DNA from: Ricordea florida
Taxonomy: Eukaryota; Cnidaria; Anthozoa; Corallimorpharia; Ricordeidae
Assembly: GCA_949710005.1 (NCBI GenBank)
Contig: OX453274.1
Span: 38,989,829 to 39,053,828 of the forward strand
Direction: 5' to 3'
DNA: 64,000 nucleotides
Numbering within the stretch: the first letter of the stretch is position 1; each line of letters begins with the position of its first letter. The notes below the pieces were generated by a model. It ran no database searches and had not been told where the DNA came from. It was given only the letters and a program-made list of their open reading frames with translations. The position numbers were made by a program, and so were the translations under genes. Of this stretch, positions 1 to 10,872 are shown piece after piece.

Positions 1-644
1 CAGTATACTACAGGTGAGGGCAACCCAATTAGGTAAGTTGACCTGATTTACTGAGATCTTGCCTACACCTCTTTTCTTTGTTAAAATCTGTTAAAATGAA
101 TTTCAGGTCAAAATGGTTCCAAACTAAGTTTGATAAATTTCTATAATCCTCCAATAATCTGAAACAAAGGAAAAAAAAAAACAAATCAAACTAGTATGGA
201 ATCATTTTGACCTGAAATTTATTTTAAACTACACTAAAATCTAGATCAAAGTGTTTACAGAAGCTATTATTGCAGCTGCTCCTTTACATTATGTGGAGGT
301 AGTAGAGATGAACAAACATATTTCTAAACTTATACAGTACTTAAGCTTCACAAAATTTGTACTTAAATGAACAGCAATATAACTTTACTGGTGGGTTACC
401 CACTACAACTAATTATTTTTATCAATTATTATACTGCAAGAGAGAGTTGAACGTCTGTTTTCTTACACGTACCATTTTAGTGCCTGGATTAAGAGGGCCA
501 TTTTGATAGACTACACACAGTTCATTGACTAGGCTGAAGAGAAAATAATGTTAATAAACAATCACATTCACTTCCTCTACTTTCAAAAAAATGTACAGGG
601 CCAATCACAACCTACAATTAACAGACTGATAAAGGAAAACTAAC
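1..644. other. RRP1 intron sequence with an inverted repeat
   Basis: No exon recognised left of 645. An imperfect inverted repeat at about 99-221 pairs a TTTCAGGTCAAAATG arm with its complement across an A-rich centre, and looks like a small MITE. Confidence 0.5.
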
Positions 645-2706
645 CTTTCCTTCCAGTTATTTTCCTTGAGAAAGCAAAAGGACTGTTTCACAAAAAAACG
701 GACCAGCTGAGAAGAAAGAAATAACAATTGAAAAGATAATTGAGGATTAGAAAGGACAACATAGACAATTGTACAGTAGGTTACTGTTAAGAAAGAATCA
801 TGGTAAACTATATTTCAAGATATTACCATTTTTATACTGCCTTTTTCCTTATCATTGCATTACAGTTGTATTTTTTTCAAGTGTCTTTGTCCTTCATTTA
901 ATTTAATCATTTCATTTAATCACCACTCACCAGTTAAACATTGTAAAGTAAACAAGATTTGTTATAGTGCCAGTGAAGTCACCCAAACAAAGATATTAAC
1001 AAATTGTTTTAAAGGGGGGCAAGCCATAAACACTGCATAGCTACATTATGTTGTTTTTGGAAAGACAAGATGAATAAACTTAAACAATTGGTCCAAAATT
1101 ATTCATGCTGTTATCCATTTCCAATCTTACCCTTCAAAGCTAAGGATAACAAGTACATTGTTGTGGATAGTGTCTTCAAAAATTCTACAATAAATCACTA
1201 ATTGATATTTTACACATTCATCGAAGTCAGTGCTTACTTTTCCAGTCTAATGGAAATTTGTAACATGCGACTCTGTTTCATATATTATAATGTATTATGT
1301 CAGCTTACCATATAGAACTTGTCAAGCCTCAGCCTGTCTATTCCATGCCACTCTCTTTCCATAGTTTTAAAAAATGTTTTGATAAATAAAAGAGCTAAAG
1401 AAAAATAGAGACAGTATTTTTTTAAATAACACGGCAATCAAAAGTAACAGGATTAAATACTTCAGATTCAAGTATAAGCCACACTCGTGTATAAGCCACA
1501 CCACCAAATTGCAAGCATAATATCGGAAAAAAAAGTAAGAACTCTAAAAGGGGCACTCTTGTTAAAAAAAATGGTCATTACTTTGTTTGTCTCAGCGAAA
1601 TGTATTTGCAGAGACATTTAATAATAAGTTAATCAACTCTGAAAATAACTTTTAAAAGCTTCCCTTTAATCAATTTGCCTATTTCCTGCAATTGCCAACA
1701 GTTGACTTCATTGCAAAAGCCCACTATCAAGGGAAGCTTGGACATCAGAATGGATCTGAATTGGACTTCTCTTCCCAGATTTCTTCATCTTCTGTGTCAT
1801 CCAATGCTCTTGGTGATACTGCACTTACTAAACTACTTACCATGTCTATAAATATCATTTAGATGTATACAAGCCATTGATTGGAGAAAAATGTGTTGCT
1901 ATTAAAACAAGAGTTTAACAACCCCATGCACAAACATGACATGAAAGTAGTGAAGGGCCAGTACAATCTGTGACCCCGAAAAAACAGTTTACTCCCTCTG
2001 AAAGCAATGGTCTTGTGTATAATATTATGTTGTAGTTCAATTTTTTCCTTGGTTCAAATTTTATTTTCCTTTGTTTTGTGGTATTGTAATTTATGATAAT
2101 GAGTTTGAAACAAAGGAAAATAAAATTTGAACCAAGGAAAAAATTGAACTACAACATACGTTGCACCTGAGATTTATGACCCGAAACGTAAGCAGAAAGG
2201 TGTAGTTTACACACAAGTCTTTGCGGTAGTTCATGAACAATGAAAGCATCAAGAATATGAGAAGTTAATTAAAATGTTTTAATTAATATAAAATAATCAT
2301 TGAATAAACCCAATGTGCATGTAATCTTCCACCTACTCAGTTTCTAAAAAAAGACGTACATGTACCCGTAATTACCATGTTCCATATTTTTATCCATGAG
2401 ATTTCTTTCTTTCTTTTCAGAAGGAACTTTAAATACAACTTCCCTTCAACCTAGGCTCTATGACTATGGTAGAATCATCCATAATTGTTGTATATCATCT
2501 CACCAGGTTATCAATCAGCCAACTTGTAGGATTTACCAATTTATTGTTATCAATTTTACCTGACTGTTTACTTTTGAAACTGTGAATGAGCATAGACATG
2601 TTTCCAGCAAGTTCTTCCTGCAAAAGAAAGGAATAGAAGGAGAAGGTAAAAAGCAATCAAACACAATGTAATACTGTTAACCCTTTCACTCCCAAGGGGT
2701 CTCCAT

Positions 2707-2751
<45 letters not shown>

Positions 2752-5485
2752 AGTCACTCTTGGGAGTGAAAGGGTTAAAGTATATAGCACAGTTTACTTG
2801 ATCATCCAGGTGGAAGTAGTTCTGAAAAGAACTGCTGTTGATGACGTTGGTTAAACTTTCGACAACCTGACCAGAAGTCACTCATCTGAGTCATGTACAG
2901 TACATAATTATGACTGTTGGCACAGGTTCATAGAGCAGAAAGGAATAATAATTGATCTACAAAATATATCTGGTATTGCGCCTATTAAAGAACAACAGTC
3001 AGTTGCAAAACTGTCAAGACATTGAAGGAAAACCAATAAAACAATAATGATCAGCATGTAATTTCTCCTATGTATACAGGTGATAAGAATACAAACAAAT
3101 GATCACTAGAATGGCCACAGGACGATTTTAATCAAGGCACCAACCTAGTCTCCTTCGCAGCCGTTATTAGGGTCGTCACGCAACGCTCCTCCCCACTAAC
3201 AGCTGCTCACGAGAGAGACACATTCCTTTCCCTAAAATTGACCAATAAGAAACAGGCTTCCATATTCTGGAAACCTGGTCCAAGTCGTTTCGCACGTGTG
3301 CATCTGTCATGTTTTGTTTTCGCGAGCACAGCAAGCGCCCAGCAAATATAACGAGGAATTTGATTGGCGTAGCCGATAACAATAACGTGCATTCTATTGG
3401 TTCTCAAAAACAAAGGGAAAGGAATGTGTCTCTCTCGTGAGCAGCCGTTAGTGGGGAGGAGCGTTGCGTGACGACCCTAATGAAGGCTGCGAAGGAGACT
3501 AGGCACCAACCTGGCCGCAGGACGATTTCCACCACGCTCAGCCGCTCGCTCTAGAACGCACGAGAATGATCGCAGTGGGATTTTCATAATGTAGAATCGT
3601 TTTGTCCCAGAACCGGCACATTGCTACTACTACATCAGATTTACAGTGTTGCATGCAGGTTTTATTGGGTAGGGGTCCTCTGGACCCCTTGGACAAATAT
3701 TTGGGGGTCCAGACCAGAATTTTCGGGGTCCTATCATAAATATTGATTTCAATCACCTGTTAATTTAATGATGAAGGCAAGTGAAAAATCGCATTGTTGG
3801 TGTCCGCCATTTTGAAAACTGCGATTACTGGGCCGAATAAATGTTTCTTTGTTCACCTCCGTGTAACGCTACGGCTCTCTCAAACTAAAAAGCTTTCGTT
3901 ATGAGAAGTCAGAACTCAAAAAGACGGAACGAATGAACACGAAAATCTGTCATTGGTAGCAATTGTGCATCAGAAGGCATGTCCACTCCAGTGTTCATCT
4001 TTGGAAGTTCGTTGTTCCGCACATAGCAAGCAAATTGTTTTTCTTCGCTTCGATACAAGTGGAAGAAATGTGCATATATTTCAAGTATGATATTTGTACG
4101 TCCACAGGGAACCCTTCTTAGTATTTTAGGGGGTCCAAAAGCAAAATATTGCGTCCCAGGACGCAATGACGCCCTCTGGATGCAACACTGGATTTAGATT
4201 AATGATAGGAATAGACGCAAGTGAGGGGGAGCCCTCTTAAAAGCCCAGTGGTTTCTTGGGGTCTCCTCGCCACAATTATTGTAACATCCATCCTTTTTCA
4301 TTAATGACTTTATTATCATTGATTGTCCTAGTAATAGTATAATTGTGTAGCAAATAAACTTTCATTTATTCATTCAAAGGTCACGAAATCACCACTGCCA
4401 TTACACTGTAAGCCTTGCAGATGTACCCGGATAGATTTCCATAAAACACCATACGTGTACTTCATTATGCCTGTTGTAGCTGATTTATTTAAGGTGACAT
4501 ATACACATGCAAACATTGTCGTGTTTTCGATGAACCAAACTGTACGGCTACAGCAAACATAAGGAAGTGCAGGTGATACAGAAATCTAGCCTGGCCTTTT
4601 AATGAAGGAAGCAGAGGAATGAAAATGTTCTAGCGGTAAGATTTCCCCACAGGTCCCTACTTCATTATGCACGCTGTAGCTGTACGGTTTCCTTCTCAGA
4701 AATGTTTGCATGCGCACTTCCCAAGACAATTCAACTACAGCATGCATAATGAAGTAGGGACCTGTGAGGAATTCTTACCATTCTAGCTAACAGAGAGCAA
4801 AAGCCAACCTGAACATGATTATATATTTTGAGCAATTGCATCACACCCAGCCACTTCATTTACATGTGTCGGAGGCTTTTGTTATTCACCAATATGTAAA
4901 TGAAGAGGCCGAGTATTCTGCAATTTAGCAATAAATTATTTAAAGATGGTTGTTCACTACATGTACATCTCACATATCAAAATTCATACCATACCTGAAT
5001 AAGAGATTTATCTGACATCCACATGCAGCAAAACAATCCCTTCCATATTTTCAACAAATTCACCTCGTCAAACCCTTTACAGAACCAAAGATATACAATT
5101 GTAAAAGCAGCTAGCTAGGTTCGGTAAGATTTCCGTACAGGTCGCTACATCATTATGCACTCTGTAACTATACTATTTCATTCTTCGAACACAAGAAATA
5201 TTTGCACGTGCACTACACCAGACAAGACAGCTTCAGCATGCATGATGAAATATGGCCTGTGCGGAAATCATTCCCTAGGTTCTCGTTTACTTTTCTTTTC
5301 TTATACTCGGGTTAAAAGCAGAAACATTCTCTGAAAACGGCATGCTTATCACTTCTCATACCTGGTCCATCTATCGGCCGGCTCCCTAGCCAGGCTTGAA
5401 GTGTTTTCACTGCTCTGTCTCTTATTCTTTTCTCATTGTTTGCCAATTTTTTAGCAAAATGTTCTTCAGCACCACCAGCCGCCAT
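645..5485 (-). CDS. RRP1: RRP1 (ribosomal RNA processing protein 1), five 5' exons, gene continues past left edge
   Basis: Nucleolar protein of the RRP1/NNP-1 family, needed for rRNA maturation and large-subunit assembly. The gene is spliced and reads leftward. Coding exons I can place are 5362-5485 (ATG at 5485), 4995-5074, 2560-2617, 1309-1394 and 645-706. All have GT donors and AG acceptors, and the phases fit: 124, 80, 58, 86 and 62 nt join without a frameshift. Translated pieces follow the family in order: a [16 protein letters not shown] segment in exon 1, [17 protein letters not shown] in exon 2, [14 protein letters not shown] in exon 3, [17 protein letters not shown] in exon 4, and FLKENNWKE in exon 5. 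The remaining exons should lie beyond base 1. Long introns hold several MITEs. None of these exons is long enough to stand out as an ORF, so the gene is easily missed. Confidence 0.88.
707..1308. other. RRP1 intron 4, no feature seen
   Basis: AT-rich sequence between the exons at 645-706 and 1309-1394. I see no motif or repeat that I can name. Confidence 0.6.
1455..1850 (-). mobile_element. Decayed pogo/Tigger-like DNA transposon fragment
   Basis: Lies in RRP1 intron 3. The minus strand of about 1740-1850 reads as an acidic protein tail ([18 protein letters not shown], then a stop), like the C-termini of pogo/Tigger-type transposases. Two copies of TATAAGCCACAC lie near 1475-1500, a sequence reminiscent of the ends of such elements. 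No catalytic region is visible. The family assignment is from memory and is tentative. Confidence 0.35.
2026..2158. mobile_element. MITE with about 50-bp near-perfect inverted arms
   Basis: Left arm starts TATGTTGTAGTTCAA and the right arm ends with its complement. Arms of about 50 bp flank a short AT-rich loop centred near 2090. A degenerate relative (TCCTTGGTTCAAATTTTATT with a matching partner) lies at about 11478-11580. Confidence 0.6.
2681..2774. mobile_element. piggyBac-type MITE with TTAA target duplication
   Basis: A 94-bp element whose ends read CCCTTTCACTCCCAAG and its reverse complement. It is flanked on both sides by TTAA (2677-2680 and 2775-2778), the exact target duplication of piggyBac-superfamily elements. 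It lies in an RRP1 intron and has no coding capacity. Confidence 0.75.
3145..3502. mobile_element. hAT-like MITE with long TIRs and 8-bp target duplication
   Basis: Terminal inverted repeats of about 90 bp begin CTAGTCTCCTTCGCAG. Perfect 8-bp direct repeats GCACCAAC flank both ends (3137-3144 and 3503-3510). The 8-bp duplication is typical of hAT elements. The TIRs are long for hAT, so the superfamily is tentative. Confidence 0.7.
3644..4190. mobile_element. hAT-like non-autonomous element (CAGTGTTGCAT ends)
   Basis: The ends are CAGTGTTGCAT and ATGCAACACTG. CAGTGTTG-type termini are usual for hAT elements. A GATTTA direct repeat abuts both ends (3638-3643 and 4191-4196), shorter than the usual 8 bp. 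Internal sequence has GGGGTCC-rich segments and no intact ORF. Confidence 0.5.
4635..4779. mobile_element. Inverted-repeat MITE, copy 1
   Basis: Starts GGTAAGATTTCCCCACAGG and ends with a near complement. The arms contain CCCTACTTCATTATGCA and its reverse complement. A related copy is at 5123-5276, and a decayed third piece (ACTTCATTATGCCTGTTGTAG) lies near 4460-4580. All three are within RRP1 introns. Confidence 0.65.
5123..5276. mobile_element. Inverted-repeat MITE, copy 2
   Basis: Same family as the element at 4635-4779 (GGTAAGATTTCC start, CATTATGCA in the left arm, CAGCATGCATGATGAA in the right arm) but more diverged between its arms. It occupies most of RRP1 intron 1. Confidence 0.6.
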
Positions 5486-6056
5486 CTTGGATCTGAATTG
5501 ACACACGTGCTGCTCAGACGCATACAATGTGTACCTTTGAGGCAGTCTACCGCAGACCACTTGCAGCAAACGAAGGCACGTAAAGCGCAGCTGCTGTTGT
5601 TGTTGTTAATGCTATTATTGTTATCGTCCGCTCCAACTTAGCAGCAGTCCCTTTAGCACTAGTCTAACTGAAGGAGATATCTTAAAAATCACTGTCTTAG
5701 GCCATCTGCTATAGGCACGCAACGCGCACATGACCAGAAATGAGCAAATAATTGTATTTGAAGAATCCAACATTTAAACAGGATAGTAGATCACTGAAAC
5801 GCTGCATGGATCGATTTTGCAACAGGGGAAAGCTTTCTTTATATAATTTATTACATTTCACGATAGCAAACATCGTACAAATGAAAATGTACTGAAGCGC
5901 GTGCGCTTGCAACAGCTTACGCAATAAACGAATCAAGATCCAGTGCGAATCAGTTCTTTAGGGAAACACTTGTTACATCAACACTTTAGAAAAAACGTTT
6001 GTCATCTCAAACGAAAATTTGGGGTCAACATTTTAACAAAAAATTACGATTAGACA
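5486..6056. promoter_or_regulatory. Intergenic region upstream of RRP1
   Basis: Separates the RRP1 start codon (5485, minus strand) from a divergent ORF at 6057. It should contain the RRP1 promoter and perhaps a bidirectional one. I see no clear TATA box or CpG cluster. Confidence 0.35.
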
Positions 6057-6524
6057 ATGTGTGGATCAGTAATTTCAAAATTTAAGAGACCAAGAAACGA
6101 ACAAGTTCAAGCGGCAGCGCTGAAAAGCGAAACAGTCGTCTCGGAAAGGCCACAAGAAAATACAGTTGAAAAGGGAGTTTCAACATCCGAGGAAAATCAA
6201 AAGAGAAAACTACAAGAACGGTTTCTTGTGAACTCACATGGGGTGAAAAGTTCCTCTGGAAGTGAAACACTATGCGAGAATGCATGGAGCTCAATTCAAA
6301 CCAACACAGAGACAAATACCACTGTACTGGGAAACGAAGTGGACGCTGTTGATCGAGTAATCGTAGTCTTAAAAAGCGAACAAGAGTGTTCCGTTGATCC
6401 TGGTCAGTGTGACCCATCTTTTTTCATTAACGGTGATTCTGAACTTCGAGGATGCATAGGGTCAGTCTTCTTAGATGACGCCCAAGCGATTTGCAGGCAG
6501 GCTTTTACAGCAGAGAAACTTTAA
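6057..6524 (+). CDS. Unrecognised ORF, possible first exon of a host gene
   Basis: A 155-residue ORF from ATG, hydrophilic and rich in S, E and K, with no domain I recognise. It is divergent from RRP1. The same frame continues after the TAA for about 20 codons (an EYSVEEMIEKRRQ segment) to a good splice-donor-like GTAAGC near 6571. It may be a first exon with a premature stop, or a pseudogene remnant cut off by the transposon to the right. Composition is host-like. Function unknown. Confidence 0.3.
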   Translation: MCGSVISKFKRPRNEQVQAAALKSETVVSERPQENTVEKGVSTSEENQKRKLQERFLVNSHGVKSSSGSETLCENAWSSIQTNTETNTTVLGNEVDAVDRVIVVLKSEQECSVDPGQCDPSFFINGDSELRGCIGSVFLDDAQAICRQAFTAEKL

Positions 6525-6639
6525 GCAGCAGAATATTCTGTGGAAGAAATGATTGAGAAACGACGGCAAACTGTAAGCAAATAGTAACATATTTCTGACA
6601 TTCCTTGAAAAGCCGGGCACTTTTTTGACTTATGAATGA

Positions 6640-6903
6640 CAATGAATTTTGTATAGCGCACTTTTCTATTTGGATATGTTCAAAGGCGCTTTTTACATGA
6701 ATTCTTACCGTCCCTACTCATGTATGAAATGACAGATGAAACCAGAGGTAGAGATAGACCACCACACCGGGAACTACGTTCCCTACTCTTTTTGAAGAGT
6801 GTGTGGGTTCTTATAACGACGTCCCACCAGGAGCCCATGGTCCCACACAGTATTAGGAATTAGTGTTGTGAGATAGGGCCCTACGGTTTATCGTTTTTAT
6901 AGA
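6640..6903 (-). repeat. 3' part of the SINE-like repeat interrupted by the LTR element
   Basis: On the minus strand this reads ACGATAAACCGTAGGGCCC, then CTCACAACAC, then an ACACACTCTTC segment. It resembles the tail of a dispersed cnidarian repeat whose tRNA-like head appears at 10733-10872. The last codons of the retrotransposon ORF (IYKNDKP) are actually read from this repeat, which marks the junction near 6903. The family assignment is from memory. Confidence 0.4.
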
Positions 6904-9900
6904 TTCTGTAATTCAGGAGAGCCAAGTATTCATCACTACTCTTATTTAGGACCATCTTCATAGTTTGGACCGCCCTTTCCACCTCTCCGTTGGACTGGGG
7001 ATATCTTGGAGATGAGGTTATGTGCTGGAACTGCCAGTCAGAGGAAAAGTTGGTGAACTCATGTGAATCAAACTGGGGGCCGTTGTCGGTAAATAAGATG
7101 TCTGGAATCCCATGTCGACTGAAGATCCTTTTAAGCTGCAGGATAGTCTGGGCAGAGTTCACATTCTGGGACACTCGACATATCTCTACATCTCTTGAAA
7201 AGTAATCTACAGCTAGGAGGTAATGTTTATCCTTGTGCTGAAAGAAGTCTACGCCGACTCTGCTCCATGGTCGATCAGGAAATTCAGTACCTTTCATTGG
7301 CTCAATGCGTTCTCTGCGATATTTCTCACACCTGGCACAGTTTTGCACAACCTTTGTGATGTCTTGGGAGATTCCAGGCCACCACACCGAGGAGGCTGGA
7401 TTTGCCCGTGTTTTAGTAATCCCTTGATGACCATCATGTAGACGCCTCAAAACATCTGCTCTTAACCTTGGAGGTATAATGATTCGTCGTCCTCTCAGGA
7501 GTAGCCCGTTGTGAAGGGAGATGTTGCCGCGTTCACTCCAGTATTTTGCTATCGGCCCATGGACTTTTCGTTTCTCTTCAGGCCACCCATTCTGAACATA
7601 GTGCATCACAGTTTTGAGTGTGTCATCGTTCTTCAGCTCAGAACGTATCTCATCTAGCCGCTGGTCCGAGGCAGGTAAGGTCACTAGTACAGCATTCACA
7701 TAGCACTCGACTTCGTCATGCAGGTCGTCCCATGACTTGCAGGTCGTTCCCTGGGGGGATCGAGACAAGGGATCGGAAACATACAGAAGTTTACCAGGGA
7801 CATGCGCGATGGCAAAGTCAAACCTCATGAGTCTCATCCTGAAGCGTTGTATGCGCACTGGAAGCTCGTCTATCAGCTTAGTGGAAAACAACGGAATCAA
7901 TGGCTTGTGATCTGTTTCTACTTTAAATCTCATTCCGATCAAGAATTCTGCCCATTGTTCAAGTGCCCATGTGATGGCCAAAGCCTCTTTTTCGATTTGG
8001 GCATAACGACGCTCTGTCTCGGTCATTGATCTGCTGGCATAGGCCACTGGCCTCATCTCACCAGAAGGCTGCTTCTGCATAAGGACTGCACCAAGTCCAA
8101 AACTGCTGGCATCAGATGAGACCATCGTGTCCTTTTCCGGATCGTACAGTGCAAGAACTTGCTCGGATGCCATATCTGCTTTCAGCTGTTGAAAGGCTTC
8201 TTGTTGGGCTGGGCCCCATACCCAAGCACTCTTCTTCTTGAGCAAGTCTCTTAAGGGTTTCGTCTTCTCAGCTAGATTTGAGCAGAACTTCATTAGGTGG
8301 TTGACCAATCCTAGGAAACGTCTCAGGTCTGCAATGTCCTGGGGTTCTGCCATGTCAGTGATAGCTTTAACCTTTGAGGGGTCTTTCCTGATTCCTTCAC
8401 TGTCTATAATTTGGCCCAAGTATTGCAACCTGGTTTGAGAAAATAAACACTTCTCAAGGTTGAGTGTGAGTTTCCTCTCCACTAGCCTGTCAAGGACTTG
8501 CTTAAGTCGCTGATCATGATCCGCTTGGTCTCTCCCGATGACTAGAATATCGTCCATGCGGCACTTGACCCCCTCTATTCCAGAGAGTTCTTTATCCATC
8601 CTCTTCTGGAAATATTCGGGAGCCGATGATATGCCGAAGGGAAGACGCTTGAACATGTAACGGCCAAAGGGCGTAATAAAGGTATTTAGCTTGGCACTTT
8701 CTGGGTTTAGGACTATCTGGTGAAACCCTGAGTTAGCATCAAGTTTCGAGAATACCAATCCTTCTGTAAGGCTTCCCAGTGTCTCTTCAACTGTTGGCAT
8801 TTGATAGACTTCACGGCGGACGGCTTGGTTAAGCCTTGTGAGGTCAACACATATCCGTACCCTTCCGTCGGCCTTGGGCACTACTACAATCGGCGAACAC
8901 CATTCTGTCGGCTCGTCTACTGGTTCAATAACGTCCAGTTGTTCCATGCGTTTGATCTCCTCCCGCACTTTCTTCATAAGTGGCAGTGGTACTCGCCTAG
9001 GTGTGGTCAGACAAAAGGGTGTGGTCCCTTCCTTTAGATGAATTGTATGCTCACCCTCCAGTTTGCCAAGGCCTTGAAAGAGCGTCGGGTACTGCTTGAC
9101 AATATCCTCCTTTGTCCCTGATCGGAGTGGAGATTTATCAGGCGTCTGATGGACAGATTTGACACTGAATGTCCCTGGGATTTTATGGATAAGGCCAAGA
9201 CTTCGGATGGCAGGTATCCCAAGAAGCAGCTTGGATGCTCCTCTGACTACGTACACTCGTTCTTCGATGGCTGTTTCATCTAGGGTGAGGATCATGACTG
9301 CACATCCAAGGGTCACCAGAGGAACATCCCCTGCTCCGACAAGTTCTCTGTCAGATTTTGAAAGCGTCCCATATGACGACTTGTACATGGCCTCAGGCAT
9401 CACAGACACTTGTGCTCCTGTGTCAACGCACCATGTTAGCACGTCTTGGTCTTGGATCTTGAGCTGGACGTGCCATCCGGGATCGGAATTACCGTTACCA
9501 GTCTTGGGGTTTGCAGCTGGTTCTGCCAGGGAAGTATTGGAACCAATGGGTGTGGTAGCCCCTCCCACGAATGTGGGGCTAAAGCCATCCTCAATTTCGA
9601 GAACTTGGTTGACTGTTTTTACCGGTACACTCTTGCATATTATAGGGAAATGTCCCATTTTATTGCACTTGCTGCATCGTATATCCGCAGCTGGGCAGTT
9701 CTTCCTTCCAGGGGGATGTCGGCGGTTGCAATAAAAACAGTTCCGGCCACTTGTTTGGAAAGGCTTCCTCCTAGAATCTCGCTGGTACCTTTGCTCAGTA
9801 TCTTGATCAGTGTTAGGGTTTGGCCTGTTCTCTCGCGGTGTGACACTCTCAATCTCTGCAGTTTTTGATTCTTGTAACTCACGTTTTGTTGCTTCCTTCA

Positions 9901-10462
9901 AAGACAGGATCTTCACCGTCTTTTCAAGTGAAAGGGCTGCTCCTTCGTCATAGAGTTTCAGCTTGTAATTGTCTTCCTTGCAGGAAAAGGTAAGTTTGTC
10001 TCTAACTGCTTGTTCATAGAAGTCGGCTGGAAACTTGCACTCAGCGGCTCTTTCTTTGACAGTCACGACCCACGAATCAAAGGTCTGCGTCGGCTCTCGT
10101 TTAAGGTGAACCCAAAATTTCTCTCGCAGCATGAGTTGAGGGTCCCGTTTTTGAAAGTATTCATCAAACTTTGCCATAACGGTCGCGTAGTCGTCGGAAT
10201 TTTCGGCTGGACGTTTGTCTTCTCCTCCTGCGGGGTCGTCACGCTCGGGTAAGTAGCTGAAATTTGATTAAATATCCAAACACGGCTCGCCGATGTGGTT
10301 TAATAGCAGCCCCACTTTCATTTCATCGGGTTTCTTTGAAGCTCCAATTGCCTTGAGGTAAATTTCGAATTTCTGTTTCCATTTCCCCCACGAGTGAGCA
10401 GGATTTCCCGTCGAAATTTCCAGCGGTTCCGGTGATCTGGCGAATGGCACGCTTTCCGCCAT
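6881..10462 (-). pseudogene. Fused gag-pol of a Ty3/gypsy-type LTR retrotransposon, broken
   Basis: One reading frame runs from ATG at 10462 to 6881 with a single in-frame TAA near 10266. The part from 10177 is 1098 residues. Domains in order: gag-like N-terminus, paired CCHC zinc knuckles (CFYCNRRHPPGRKNC and CSKCNKMGH, about residues 147-181 of the longer part), aspartic protease (WCVDTGAQ), reverse transcriptase with the catalytic MDD in place of YxDD, RNase H with TDHKPL, integrase HHCC zinc finger (HDGHQG, then CARCEKY), and DDE core (VGVDFF, TDNGPQF, then an E in NGEVERA). The integrase is cut after LLNYR, where the frame enters the SINE-like repeat, so its C-terminus and the 3' LTR are missing. 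The element cannot move on its own. Confidence 0.85.
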
Positions 10463-10732
10463 CTTGTTTCAAGCCACGTGTGTAGGATCCGTGTGCAGTT
10501 TGACCGGTCAATTCGTCTATTCGGTCCGTTTCTCCGACTGGTTTGACCTCAGCAGCTGCAGGCTAGAAGGAAGATCCCACTCCTGACACCATGTTGAGTC
10601 CGGAAAGGCAGCAAACAACAAGCAACACAACATGCTTTAATATATATATCGCGTACCATCGATTCCTACAACTCTCATGCCCTCACCCTGCTACTCTGGT
10701 CCGCGGTCAGTAGGTACTTCATGTTACTACAG
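6904..10732 (-). mobile_element. 3'-truncated Ty3/gypsy LTR retrotransposon
   Basis: Includes the gag-pol frame, a primer-binding-site-like sequence (minus strand TGGTGTCAGGAGTGGGATC, directly at the inner LTR edge, 10573-10591) and a probable 5' LTR at 10592-10732. No second LTR is present on the left. SINE-like sequence at both edges shows the element inserted into a pre-existing repeat and later lost its 3' end. Confidence 0.7.
10592..10732 (-). repeat. Probable 5' LTR
   Basis: A 141-bp segment that on the minus strand begins TGTAGTAACATG and ends CTCAACA, the TG...CA layout of LTRs. A TATATATATA run (near 10640) could be its TATA box, and a primer-binding-site-like sequence follows immediately. 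With no second LTR in the window, the outer edge rests on the TG/CA ends and the change to SINE-like sequence. Confidence 0.5.
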
Positions 10733-10872
10733 TCCAACCATGTGCGGATGTCAAAGCAAAGGTAGCACTTTCTCCTCGATTATTTAAAGGCCCTGACTGT
10801 TGGTCCGCCCGGAGTTTGAACCCGCGATCTCCCACACGGTAGTTCGGTGCTCTACCAACTAACCAGCTAACC
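10733..10872 (-). repeat. tRNA-derived SINE-like head
   Basis: The minus strand reads TTAGTTGGTAGAGCACC (box A-like), then GGGTTCAAACTCC (box B-like) about 45 bases later. It then runs to a GGTTGGAC sequence where the LTR element begins. Not an intact tRNA: the cloverleaf is degraded. The rest of the repeat seems to continue at 6640-6903. Confidence 0.5.

Noticed and set aside
9159-9868. Plus-strand ORFs of 140-191 residues opposite the retrotransposon
   Set aside because: Antisense shadows of the gag-pol frame. No domain and no sign of a separate gene.
10800-10872. Functional tRNA gene
   Set aside because: Box A and box B resemblance only. The acceptor and anticodon arms do not pair properly and the sequence continues into a SINE-like tail.
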